Of a stretch of 64,000 nucleotides of DNA, positions 18,039 to 25,357 are shown piece by piece. The notes under the pieces are model-generated. The model was not told the DNA's origin. It made no database searches and saw nothing but the letters and a program-made list of their open reading frames with translations. The stretch is from NCBI RefSeq assembly GCF_025736875.1, contig NZ_CP107052.1:422001-486000 (forward strand), in the 5' to 3' direction. The position numbers and the translations under genes are program-made. The stretch's first letter is position 1. Each line of letters begins with the position of its first letter. The DNA is from Candidatus Kirkpatrickella diaphorinae (GTDB lineage Bacteria; Pseudomonadota; Alphaproteobacteria; Acetobacterales; Acetobacteraceae).

Positions 18039-18508
18039 TGAAAGAATCCCCGCAGGAACGCCCGATGGTGGAAGCCTGGACCGATGGCGGGTGTCGTCCC
18101 AACCCAGGTCCTGGCGGGTGGGGGGTTCTTCTTCGCTTTGGTGGCAAAGAGCGTGAGATTTCCGGCGCCGACCCTGATACGACCAATAACCGCATGGAAA
18201 TGACCGCGGCCGCATCCGCCTTGGAGGCGCTGACCCGCCCCTGTCGCGTCACGCTTTACACAGATAGCGCTTATGTCAAAGACGGGATGACGCGATGGCT
18301 CACCGGCTGGACGCGGCGGAACTGGCGCAGCGCATCTGGTGATCCCGTCAAAAATATGGATCTCTGGAAACGCCTTCTCGACGCGGCGCAGCCCCATGAT
18401 GTGACCTGGGTGTGGGTCAAGGGGCATAGCGGCCACCCTGAAAATGACCGCGTCGACGCTTTGGCAACATCGGCGCTTGAGGCGGCCACGTCAGAGCCGC
18501 CCTCCTGA
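18038..18508 (+). CDS. rnhA: Ribonuclease HI
   Basis: Degrades the RNA strand of RNA-DNA hybrids. I start it at the ATG at 18038, which overlaps the thrB stop and has GGAGT upstream, giving 156 residues. All catalytic residues can be placed: D16 in EAWTDGGCRPNPGPGGWG, E54 in NNRMEMTAA, D76 in LYTDSAYV, H130 in VKGHSGHPEN and D140 in RVDALA. The E. coli enzyme has 155 residues, so the length matches. It ends 10 nt from the convergent substrate-binding protein gene. Confidence 0.97.
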   Translation: MKESPQERPMVEAWTDGGCRPNPGPGGWGVLLRFGGKEREISGADPDTTNNRMEMTAAASALEALTRPCRVTLYTDSAYVKDGMTRWLTGWTRRNWRSASGDPVKNMDLWKRLLDAAQPHDVTWVWVKGHSGHPENDRVDALATSALEAATSEPPS

Positions 18509-18518
18509 CGCGCCTCCT

Positions 18519-19538
18519 TCAAACCTCATATGTCAGGGCGGCGGCGATGTCGGCGGCGTGCGTTGTGCCCGGTATCTGCTTTATCAGTTTGAATTCATCC
18601 ACATATTGCGCGACCTGCACACGCAGCAGATCATCCGTCATAACAGTTCCCCCTGTCTGGCGTCTCAGCATGCCCGCCAGGTCCTTCGGCGCATCAGGGC
18701 GCGCGCTCCAGTCTTTGATGAGGGCGTCAATCTGGCCCTTATAAGCGTGTTGGGCCGCAAGAAAGCAGGAAGCAAGTCGTTTCGCCAATTGAGGATATTT
18801 CTGCAATGTCGTGTCCGCGATGCCCAGGACGAGGTCCACGCGGTTTCGGGCCAGACCGGTCATACTATCCAGCATATTCCACCCGCGCTTGCCAACCGCT
18901 TTGAGCACACGCCAGGAGGCATCATCATGCAGGACGAACGCATCAATTTTGCCATCAATAAAGGCTTGCGCCATTTCCGATGCGGGTAGCTCCACCCAGG
19001 TGACATCAGTCGTCGGATGCATGAATTTTCGTCGCAGCCGAATGCTGAGAAAGCGACGATCCGCACCGTGGAAAGACGTGATCCCGATTGTTTTGCCACG
19101 GAGATCCGCCGTTTTATTGATGCGCCGGTTACGCTGCACGACAACGCGGTAATATCCGGTCCTGATGCTGCAGACGAGTTTCGCCGGGGGCGGGGCGACG
19201 TTGGGACGGTAGAATGCTGGTATCCAGTCCAGAAGGGGTGCGACCACGATATCGACAGGGTCAGGTGGGCTCATGAGGTCGATGGAATGATTGTCATCCT
19301 CCGTCGGTGCTTCTGTCACATGAAGGCCATGCTGCGTAAAAAGACCATTCTCACAGAGGGCGAGCATGGGCTCATACCGACCATTGGCCCAGGCCATGCG
19401 CAGTGGACCCGGTATCTCATCATGATTCTCAAGCTCAGCAGATTGATGCGGCCTTGTAAGATAAAAGCCGGTACCCAAAGCCATCGCGGATGCGCCGAGA
19501 CCGCCCATCACTGCACGTCGGGATATGGGCCGCATCAT
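18519..19538 (-). CDS. ABC transporter substrate-binding protein, NMT1/SsuA-like (orphan)
   Basis: 339 residues starting with a twin-arginine-like leader (ISRRAVMGGLGASAMALG) followed by two-lobed periplasmic-binding-protein features: LRMAWANGRYEPML, ENGLFTQHGLHVTEA, DIVVAPLLDWIPAF, LRGKTIGITSFHGADRRFL and ELPASEMAQAFIDGKIDAFVLHDD. This is the pattern of nitrate/sulfonate/taurine/thiamine-precursor binding proteins. No permease or ATPase gene is adjacent, so either it works with a transporter encoded elsewhere or has another role. The ligand is not deducible. Confidence 0.85.
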   Translation of the reverse strand: MMRPISRRAVMGGLGASAMALGTGFYLTRPHQSAELENHDEIPGPLRMAWANGRYEPMLALCENGLFTQHGLHVTEAPTEDDNHSIDLMSPPDPVDIVVAPLLDWIPAFYRPNVAPPPAKLVCSIRTGYYRVVVQRNRRINKTADLRGKTIGITSFHGADRRFLSIRLRRKFMHPTTDVTWVELPASEMAQAFIDGKIDAFVLHDDASWRVLKAVGKRGWNMLDSMTGLARNRVDLVLGIADTTLQKYPQLAKRLASCFLAAQHAYKGQIDALIKDWSARPDAPKDLAGMLRRQTGGTVMTDDLLRVQVAQYVDEFKLIKQIPGTTHAADIAAALTYEV

Positions 19539-19606
19539 TTTCTCCTGAAAAAGCGATTTGAGGGCTTTACCAACGACGAAGCTTTCGCTAGATAATCGGT
19601 CGCTGG

Positions 19607-19682
19607 TCCCGAATAGCTCAGTTGGTAGAGCAAGCGACTGTTAATCGCTGGGTCGTAGGTTCGAGTCCTACTTCGGGAGCCA
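19607..19682 (+). tRNA. tRNA-Asn (GTT)
   Basis: A complete 76-nt cloverleaf: acceptor TCCCGAA pairs with TTCGGGA, the D arm is TAGCTCAGTTGGTAGAGCA, the anticodon loop is CTGTTAA (anticodon GTT), the T arm contains GGTTCGAGTCC, and CCA is encoded at the 3' end. Confidence 0.97.
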
Positions 19683-20042
19683 CTTTTTCAATCAAAAACG
19701 CAGAATTGGCAAGGGTTTTCTAGGCGTCACGTCTCACGTCGCCTTACAGGGCTCTGATGCGGGTGCGCCTGTCTCCTCAGCGTCGATTGACGCTGAGTTG
19801 AGATGCCGGGAGGGGTGTTTCAACGCATTCCCGGCACCATTCTTCCTTACATTGCGTGAGCATATATCGTGCGAGGGCAGATTTTATCGGCGCATCATTC
19901 GAGGCAGCACGCGTGTCCGCGACGCTTCCGGCCCCGCATCATTATTTGTGCGCGATAATCCCGATTTAAGGACCCTTGATGACGTAAGAAACGCCCTGTT
20001 TGTCTGAGTTGAGATGCGGATAAATCAGGCCTGAATGTTTCT
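19683..20042. other. Intergenic region downstream of tRNA-Asn holding two strong hairpins
   Basis: No convincing coding region. At 19776-19797 a perfect 9-bp stem (arms CTCAGCGTC and GACGCTGAG) closes a GATT loop. Six nt later, at 19804-19836, an 8-bp stem (TGCCGGGA with TCCCGGCA) closes a 17-nt loop. Neither is followed by a T-run. A 14-nt direct repeat, CTGAGTTGAGATGC, occurs at 19793-19806 (overlapping the first stem) and again at 20004-20017. The region could be a small structured RNA; nothing known was recognised. Confidence 0.45.
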
Positions 20043-20393
20043 TCAATCCTGAGCCGCGGTGAAAGCAGTGAATTCCTGGTTATTATCCGTTTTTATGGCG
20101 ACACGCTGTCTCAACAGGTAAGCGTTGACAATCGCGGCGTACCGAGCCCCCATCCGGTCGGCGTTAGGATCAATTGAAAGGCAGTAACCAGTCTCCGTCG
20201 CATCATCGATAAAGAGCAATTTTGCGACATGCCATCCATCGCGAAATTTCAGTTCCTCAAAGCGACCTTTATGCTCGCCCGCCGGTAATTTTCGTGAAGG
20301 GCAGTCAATCGTGGTTGAATCAGAAGCGAGCGCAGCACCCATTCCGGAAATAAGGACGGCGCCAAGCGCTAAGGCATTGAAAATGTTTTTCAT
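20043..20393 (-). CDS. Hypothetical small secreted protein
   Basis: I use the ATG at 20393, which gives a classical signal peptide (MKNIFNALALGAVLISGMGA, predicted cleavage near ALAS) on a 116-residue product. The mature part has two Cys (TIDCPSRK and GYCLSIDP) that may form a disulphide, and ends AFTAAQD. No family recognised. Its upstream region (20394-20640) is very AT-rich compared with the rest of the window, which may indicate recent acquisition. A longer frame from 20441 exists but lacks a signal-like start. Confidence 0.65.
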   Translation of the reverse strand: MKNIFNALALGAVLISGMGAALASDSTTIDCPSRKLPAGEHKGRFEELKFRDGWHVAKLLFIDDATETGYCLSIDPNADRMGARYAAIVNAYLLRQRVAIKTDNNQEFTAFTAAQD

Positions 20394-20897
20394 GACGTGA
20401 TTTCTTTCATTATTATTTAATTTTTGTAATAAATGGCACAACCTCCCAATTATAAACGAATTAAAAACGTCACGACCTCAAATATTATTTATAATAATTT
20501 TATAAAAAGTTTATAAGTAGTTTTTATTATGCATAATCACCTAAAAATAAAAGATTTTCTCTAAAAAGGTAAGATTCATTTCAAATTTTATCACAAATTA
20601 TTTTTCCAAGAGGAAATTTTAATCCTCCTTTGTCAGGGTCTACGCCTAAGGAAACGTTTTGCTTTTCATGTCGAAATCCAAGGTCGGTTTGCTACGGAGC
20701 TAAGCAACATCGTATGTTTTCGATGAAGTCTGGCATGGCCCATCTTGTTTTGCGCCAAAGCTCGCGACATGACATTCAACCCACTAAGAGCATGAGTGCG
20801 ACGTTGCCGGGTGGGGAGGTCGGCCTTCCCTCCTTTCTTCTCGCGTGAGAATGGCTTCAAAGAGGCGACACAGGTGATTCTTTGAGGAGTGATGCGC
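20394..20897. other. Intergenic region, very AT-rich then normal composition
   Basis: From 20394 to about 20630 the DNA is extremely AT-rich (TTTATAAAAAGTTTATAAGT and similar) and holds no gene. From about 20635 to 20880 composition returns to normal, with an abrupt change near 20632. Short frames on both strands here lack a start signal and recognisable content. The second part could be the eroded end of a mobile element or gene, but I find no inverted repeat or transposase fragment to support that. Confidence 0.4.
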
Positions 20898-21332
20898 ATG
20901 GCGACGGAGTATTTGACCATCACGTGGGACCAGCTACATGCAGATGCGCGCCGTCTCGCGCGCACTCTGCTGGGCGCGAAATCTTACAGAGGAATTCTGG
21001 CTATTGCGCGGGGCGGCCTGATCCCTGCCGCGATCATGGCACGAGAATTGGATATTCGCCGCGTTCAGACCATCTTAATCGAAAGTTACACGGGTCTGCG
21101 CGCAGAAACGCGTGGCACCGTCAAAGTGTTAGAGCAGCCTCCTCTCGATGCGGGTGGCGCGGGTTACCTCATTATTGATGACCTTGTGGATACAGGCGAG
21201 ACAGCGCGAATTGTCCGGGAATTATACCCTGAATCCACATTTGCCTGTCTTTACGCAAAGCCTTTGGGGCGGTCGCGCGCAGATTATTATACGCGTGAAG
21301 TCCGTCAGGACATCTGGGTGCTCTTCCCGTGA
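20898..21332 (+). CDS. gpt: Xanthine(-guanine) phosphoribosyltransferase, C-terminus cut by in-frame UGA
   Basis: A purine salvage enzyme joining xanthine/guanine to PRPP. I choose the ATG at 20898, 8 nt after GAGGAG; ATG 20892 and GTG 20889 are alternatives. The 144-residue product has ITWDQLHADARRLA, ILAIARGGLIPAAIMARELDIR, the PRPP loop LIIDDLVDTGETA, AKPLGRSRADYY and QDIWVLFP. E. coli Gpt continues QPWDMGVVFVPP; here the Trp codon position is TGA, and the same frame then reads DMAPAFSPPLIKTAK to a second TGA at 21378-21380. So the protein seems to lose its last 15 or so residues, unless the UGA is read through. The Trp and Ile/Val that hold the purine (WV in QDIWV) are still present. Confidence 0.9.
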   Translation: MATEYLTITWDQLHADARRLARTLLGAKSYRGILAIARGGLIPAAIMARELDIRRVQTILIESYTGLRAETRGTVKVLEQPPLDAGGAGYLIIDDLVDTGETARIVRELYPESTFACLYAKPLGRSRADYYTREVRQDIWVLFP

Positions 21333-21438
21333 GATATGGCGCCCGCTTTCAGCCCGCCTTTGATCAAAACGGCAAAATGACGTTTTTTCTCTTTTTGCCA
21401 TTCCGCTTGGGCGTTGTTTGCGTTAGGTTGCGCGCGTT

Positions 21439-21515
21439 CGGGGCGTGGCGCAGCCTGGTAGCGCGCTTGTTTTGGGTACAAGAGGCCCCCGGTTCGAGTC
21501 CGGGCGCCCCGACCA
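21439..21515 (+). tRNA. tRNA-Pro (TGG)
   Basis: A 77-nt cloverleaf: acceptor CGGGGCG pairs with CGCCCCG, the anticodon loop is TTTGGGT (anticodon TGG), the T loop is GTTCGAGTC, and ACCA ends the gene. It sits 12 nt before tRNA-Arg, probably one transcript. Confidence 0.97.
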
Positions 21516-21527
21516 TTAAAGAGCTTT

Positions 21528-21604
21528 GCGCCCTTAGCTCAGTTGGATAGAGCAACAGCCTTCTAAGCTGTGGGTCGCTGGTTCGAATCCAGCAGGGCGC
21601 GCCA
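21528..21604 (+). tRNA. tRNA-Arg (TCT)
   Basis: A 77-nt cloverleaf: acceptor GCGCCCT pairs with AGGGCGC, the anticodon stem-loop is ACAGC-CTTCTAA-GCTGT (anticodon TCT, reading AGA/AGG), the T loop is GTTCGAATC, and CCA is encoded. Confidence 0.97.
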
Positions 21605-21844
21605 GCTTGCCGAGGACGATAAGCACAGCCCGCGCGCGACATTAATCTGACGCGCACGCTTGCCCCTTAAGTGACTTCGGGCGGAATCTCTCCCTTCATG
21701 CGTCGGATTGTCCGAACCCAGTCAGGGCAGATCCTCGGTGACATCATTGAAGGTGGGTGGGCTAGCCCCTCTGCCGAATAGAGAGCTTTGCTTAATTTGA
21801 GTGTCTCTATCCGGCACTTAGGTCTAATTAACGCGTGGGACAGG

Positions 21845-22288
21845 TCACTTCCGACCGTCGCCATTTGCAAAAAATTGCGGCAGGACCGCTTCCTTCTTTG
21901 GATCGTCCGACTTGGTGAGGGAGATGTTCACGGCGGGATCATATTTATTATCCGCACCGGACGCGCTATCAACAGCGACCCCAATAAAGCCTCCCAGCGC
22001 GATGTTTCCGAATACCGAGCCAGCCAGGCCGGAGTGATTGAGATACCGGGAATTTTCGTAACCTGGCTTTGCGCACTCAATCCATAAATCATGTTTCGAT
22101 TTTTTTACGAGAACGCTCGAAGGCGTCTGTTGAACGGTGCCGATCTTCTCCCCATTACGGTAGACGGCGCATTCAGCGCCCGGCGGGTTCGAATTGATCG
22201 CAATCTGTTGGCTTGTGCCATCAATGATCGCAGCACAGGCCGAAATAGAGAAGGGTAGAGCTAAAATTGACAATTTGCAGAGGCGCAT
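21845..22288 (-). CDS. Hypothetical lipoprotein
   Basis: From the ATG at 22288 (GGAAA upstream) the 147-residue product begins MRLCKLSILALPFSISACAA, a lipoprotein leader with lipobox SISAC. The mature part shows GTSQQIAINSNPPGAECAVYRNGEKIG, similar in feel to PEGA-like beta domains, then a Gly/Ala-rich hydrophobic stretch (GSVFGNIALGGFIGVAVDSASG) that may insert in a membrane. It resembles short proteobacterial envelope lipoproteins of unknown function. The region upstream is AT-rich and gene-free to 22613. Confidence 0.75.
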   Translation of the reverse strand: MRLCKLSILALPFSISACAAIIDGTSQQIAINSNPPGAECAVYRNGEKIGTVQQTPSSVLVKKSKHDLWIECAKPGYENSRYLNHSGLAGSVFGNIALGGFIGVAVDSASGADNKYDPAVNISLTKSDDPKKEAVLPQFFANGDGRK

Positions 22289-22613
22289 GAGTTTTTCCAA
22301 AATCAATAGTGAGATCAAAAATTAAAATTATTTAATGAATTTTGTAAAGAAAAATACGGTCATTAGTTGAAAAATAAATACAACCTCATGTTGATTGAAA
22401 AAGATGAAAGTCTAAACGAACAGTCGTTCATTACATATCTGAGAATAACTTATAAAACACGCAACTCCAGATAGAGAATTAGGGAGGTAAGTTCGAAATT
22501 ATTTCGGAGGGTTGAGTCGATTGCGCAGCTATGGAGGATCTCGCGCATGCGTCAGGCCGCGAGAGCGCTGGTGATGAAATCGCTTACGAGAAAGACATTT
22601 TTTGGGAAGGTGA
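22289..22613. other. Intergenic region, AT-rich
   Basis: About 325 nt without a gene between the lipoprotein and the DUF2142 gene. From 22310 to about 22480 it is strongly AT-rich, then returns to normal composition. No repeat, tRNA or family-like frame was seen. It should contain the promoter of the minus-strand lipoprotein gene. Confidence 0.4.
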
Positions 22614-22660
22614 GGCCAGTCTCCCTCGCGCCTCAATATCTCTCGCGAGGAAGACCGGCC
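22614..22660 (-). terminator. Long hairpin after the DUF2142/glycosyltransferase pair
   Basis: On the minus strand the arms GGCCGGTCTTCCTCGCG and CGCGAGGGAGACTGGCC pair over 17 bp with two G-U wobbles around a 13-nt loop, starting 8 nt after the DUF2142 stop. On the plus strand the same two positions would be mismatches, so the structure favours minus-strand RNA. No U-run follows, so it may act as a Rho-linked 3' end or RNA stabiliser rather than a simple intrinsic terminator. Confidence 0.55.
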
Positions 22661-22668
22661 GAGCGCCC

Positions 22669-24042
22669 TTAAATCGGCAGAGCGTAATTCAGTGAAACAA
22701 GCGTCCAGAGTGTAATAAGCAGCGAAACGGGTAGGAAAATATATGTGACGATTTTTTCTGCGCGCTTGAGGTAAGCGGAAAACTCCCCATTCAGGAAAAA
22801 CAGGATCGGCACGAACACCATGATGGCCGTGAAATACCGGCCATTAATGCCCCATATGTTGTCGTCACCGACCCCATCCCAGGTGAGGTAAATAGACAGG
22901 CTCACGAGAAAAGCGCAGAGCGGAAAATTCAGGAACATCAGGATGAGCGGCACTCTTCTGCCCCGCGACCTGACAATAAGCGCGACAAAAGCGATGAGAA
23001 GCAGCAGAAATGCGATGCCCACAAAGATGTAATAGGATATCGGCAGCCAGGCACCATACCAGCGGATCGTGCCAATGGATTGCGCCAGCAGGGCCGCGCC
23101 ATGTCGAGTTACCGTATTGTAAGTAATGCTGAAAATCTGGAAGGGATGATGGAGGAGATAGGCAATTTGTCCGGTTACGTCTGATCGCCCGACCCATGTC
23201 GGCGTGATGACAGGACGAATGCCGATTGCACCCCAGAATATTGTCGGCAGAAAGGATAAGGCCGTCCATCCGAGGATTTTCCTGAATGGCAGGGCAAGGA
23301 GAGGCGTTGTCAGAACGGGAAATAGGAGGATGGACACGTAAGGCGGTTTCGACGCCACAATAATGGAGGATACCGCAAAAAACAGGATCAGCCCCGCACG
23401 TTTCGTCTCATATGTCTCGGCTTCATAAGCTTTGCACAATGCGGCGGAAGCAAGCACGGAAAAGGCGATGAGCAGCGCATCGTAGGAAATGGAGGCATAA
23501 GAGAGCAACACCTCCGGGATACTTACAACGAAGAGGAGGAGAAATCGCCGATTGGCAGGGACAATCATGAGGGCGATGAGTGTGATGATGAATGATGTGA
23601 TCGCCGTCAGGACCCTCATCAGATGCATCGTATCAAAGACTGAAAAGTCAAAAATCCGTGCAATGTTGATCGCGACCGCATCTGGCAGGTAGAAAATCGG
23701 CTCATAGATGACAGTGTTTGAAAATTGGCTGTATTCGGTAGGGCCGTTGATCGTATCTTTTTGCGCCTTGACGTGGGCGCCTGCAGGCACTTTCCAATGT
23801 CGGTCGAAAAATCCGGGGAAGTAAGCGGCCTGATCTTCCTCAAAATTTTTGAGGCTCTCCCCGCCACTGCTCACCGGACTGACTTTTTTACCGATGAGCT
23901 GGCCATGCGCGATTTGAAAGGCGCGCCTGAAGTGATTGCCGGAATCCGGCTCCATAAATGGGAGTTCGGCGAAACAGAATAAGAGGAGAAAGCAAGCTGT
24001 CAGAACGCCATAAAGCGTGATTTGAGGAGAAAGCTTCATCAA
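22669..24042 (-). CDS. DUF2142 family membrane protein (glycan-related)
   Basis: 457 residues with about ten hydrophobic helices. The N-terminal helix is followed by ELPFMEPDSGNHFRRAFQIAHGQ, a typical DUF2142 opening with acidic and His residues, and then a large periplasmic loop. DUF2142 proteins are often encoded with polysaccharide and glycosyltransferase genes and resemble GT-C-type membrane glycosyltransferases in layout, but their activity is not established. The neighbouring GT2 gene lies 68 nt upstream on the same strand, so a joint role in making or modifying a surface glycan is a reasonable inference. Confidence 0.85.
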   Translation of the reverse strand: MMKLSPQITLYGVLTACFLLLFCFAELPFMEPDSGNHFRRAFQIAHGQLIGKKVSPVSSGGESLKNFEEDQAAYFPGFFDRHWKVPAGAHVKAQKDTINGPTEYSQFSNTVIYEPIFYLPDAVAINIARIFDFSVFDTMHLMRVLTAITSFIITLIALMIVPANRRFLLLFVVSIPEVLLSYASISYDALLIAFSVLASAALCKAYEAETYETKRAGLILFFAVSSIIVASKPPYVSILLFPVLTTPLLALPFRKILGWTALSFLPTIFWGAIGIRPVITPTWVGRSDVTGQIAYLLHHPFQIFSITYNTVTRHGAALLAQSIGTIRWYGAWLPISYYIFVGIAFLLLLIAFVALIVRSRGRRVPLILMFLNFPLCAFLVSLSIYLTWDGVGDDNIWGINGRYFTAIMVFVPILFFLNGEFSAYLKRAEKIVTYIFLPVSLLITLWTLVSLNYALPI

Positions 24043-24110
24043 TGTCCCACCAAAATGCGATAATCAAATCTTGCGATTGAATGGCGCGGGTTATCGACGG
24101 TATGGCTTGA

Positions 24111-25070
24111 TCATTTATCCATCCATGCCGGTCCGGGAAGGGAAAGGTAGCGCGTGCGCTTCTGCTCCTGACGTGCCAGGGCCACACTATCCAGAATAAG
24201 GGCGCAGGTCATGGATAAGGCTGCCATAATCTCAAACCCTGTTGCCAGAAGAGCCGAAGGAAAACGTAAAACGAATCCCGTCTTAAAATAAGTATAAATG
24301 ATGGGCGCACCGAAGACGAGTCCGATCAGTGCAAAAATAAGAGCCAGAAGAGAAAAGAAAATGAGCGGTCTTTCCTGCTTACACAAATTGACGATTGTCT
24401 TGAGGATGATGATGCCGTCAGTATAAGTCCTTAACTTTGAAATTGAACCTGGGGGGCGTTCAACGTACCGCGTTGGAACTTCTCCGATCGGCATGCCCAA
24501 CTCCAGCGCATAAACTGTAAATTCGGTCTCCGTCTCGAACCCCCCAGCCAGAGCGGGGAAGGATTTAACGAAGCGGTTTGAAAAAACACGATATCCCGAA
24601 AGCATATCGGACAGGCGTCGGCCAAAAACCGTCGTGACCATCGCGGTCAGAATTTTATTGCCCAATACATGTCCCGACCGATAGGCCGCCTTGCGATCCG
24701 TGACGCGCGCGCCATTGACCATATCCAGGCCCTCACGCATCGCCTTCTGCAACATGATCGGCGCGCTGGCCGCCTCATATGTGGCATCACCATCCACGAG
24801 AATGTAATAATCCGCATCAATGTCAGCGAACATGCGCCTGATGACATGCCCCTTGCCCTGGAGCCTCTCTGACCGAACAATCGCGCCCGTTGCCCTCGCG
24901 ACTTCTATTGTCTTGTCAGTCGAATTATTGTCGTAGACGTAAATATCCGCGTCCGGCAGGGCTTCTTTGAAATCCCTGACGACCGTACCGATCGTAATTT
25001 CTTCATTATAACACGGTATGAGGACAACGACCCTCGGTTGGGAAGGCGTGGGCTGCGTGGCTGTTGTCAA
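24111..25070 (-). CDS. Family 2 glycosyltransferase with C-terminal membrane helices
   Basis: 319 residues. The N-terminal GT-A domain has VVVLIPCYNEEITIGTVV, YVYDNNSTDKT, the metal/nucleotide motif LVDGDATY and the SDMLSGYRVFSNRF acceptor-side segment. Two hydrophobic helices near the C-terminus (IFFSLLALIFALIGLVFGAP and ALLATGFEIMAALSMTCALI) anchor it. The layout is that of dolichyl/undecaprenyl-phosphate hexosyltransferases (DPM1/GtrB-like), which load a sugar onto a lipid carrier. With DUF2142 just downstream, a lipid-linked sugar donor plus membrane transferase pair is plausible. The sugar is unknown. Confidence 0.9.
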   Translation of the reverse strand: MTTATQPTPSQPRVVVLIPCYNEEITIGTVVRDFKEALPDADIYVYDNNSTDKTIEVARATGAIVRSERLQGKGHVIRRMFADIDADYYILVDGDATYEAASAPIMLQKAMREGLDMVNGARVTDRKAAYRSGHVLGNKILTAMVTTVFGRRLSDMLSGYRVFSNRFVKSFPALAGGFETETEFTVYALELGMPIGEVPTRYVERPPGSISKLRTYTDGIIILKTIVNLCKQERPLIFFSLLALIFALIGLVFGAPIIYTYFKTGFVLRFPSALLATGFEIMAALSMTCALILDSVALARQEQKRTRYLSLPGPAWMDK

Positions 25071-25357
25071 GATTTAACCTCATTCGCATCGTCAGATTTC
25101 AAATCCGCGCGGAGAAACTATTTCCTATCGAAACCTCTGATGGAAGTGGAAAATAGTTTACAACTTATTTAAATGTGGTTTGATTATTAAACTCATTAGA
25201 TTTTTTTTTGTGTCAATTCGTGATCCAGTGCGTCGGCGCGGGTTTTCGGCGTGAGATAAAACAGGAATCGCCGCCGTCAGCAGGGTTCCTGGGCGCACGG
25301 CCTTTGACGCGTCCGCCCACACTTGAGGCCCTCAATATTGTGCAGTTTGAAGATTTC
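25071..25357. other. Intergenic region upstream of the glycosyltransferase gene
   Basis: 287 nt. The part nearest the glycosyltransferase start (25085-25215) is AT-rich and includes a run of nine T on the plus strand at 25201-25209. The remainder toward the CorC-like gene has no recognisable gene. Confidence 0.4.
25186..25216 (-). promoter_or_regulatory. Candidate sigma-70 promoter for the glycosyltransferase-DUF2142 pair
   Basis: On the minus strand a consensus -35 TTGACA (25216-25211) is followed after a 19-nt spacer containing an A9 tract by TTTAAT (25191-25186). The spacer is 2 nt longer than ideal, and the leader to the start codon would be about 110 nt. Confidence 0.4.

Noticed and set aside
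17837-18436. 199-codon frame antisense to thrB and rnhA
   Set aside because: Both sense genes carry complete active sites, and the antisense frame has no recognisable content.
20640-20880. Possible degraded insertion sequence
   Set aside because: The sequence looked foreign, but I found no terminal inverted repeats, target duplication or transposase fragment.
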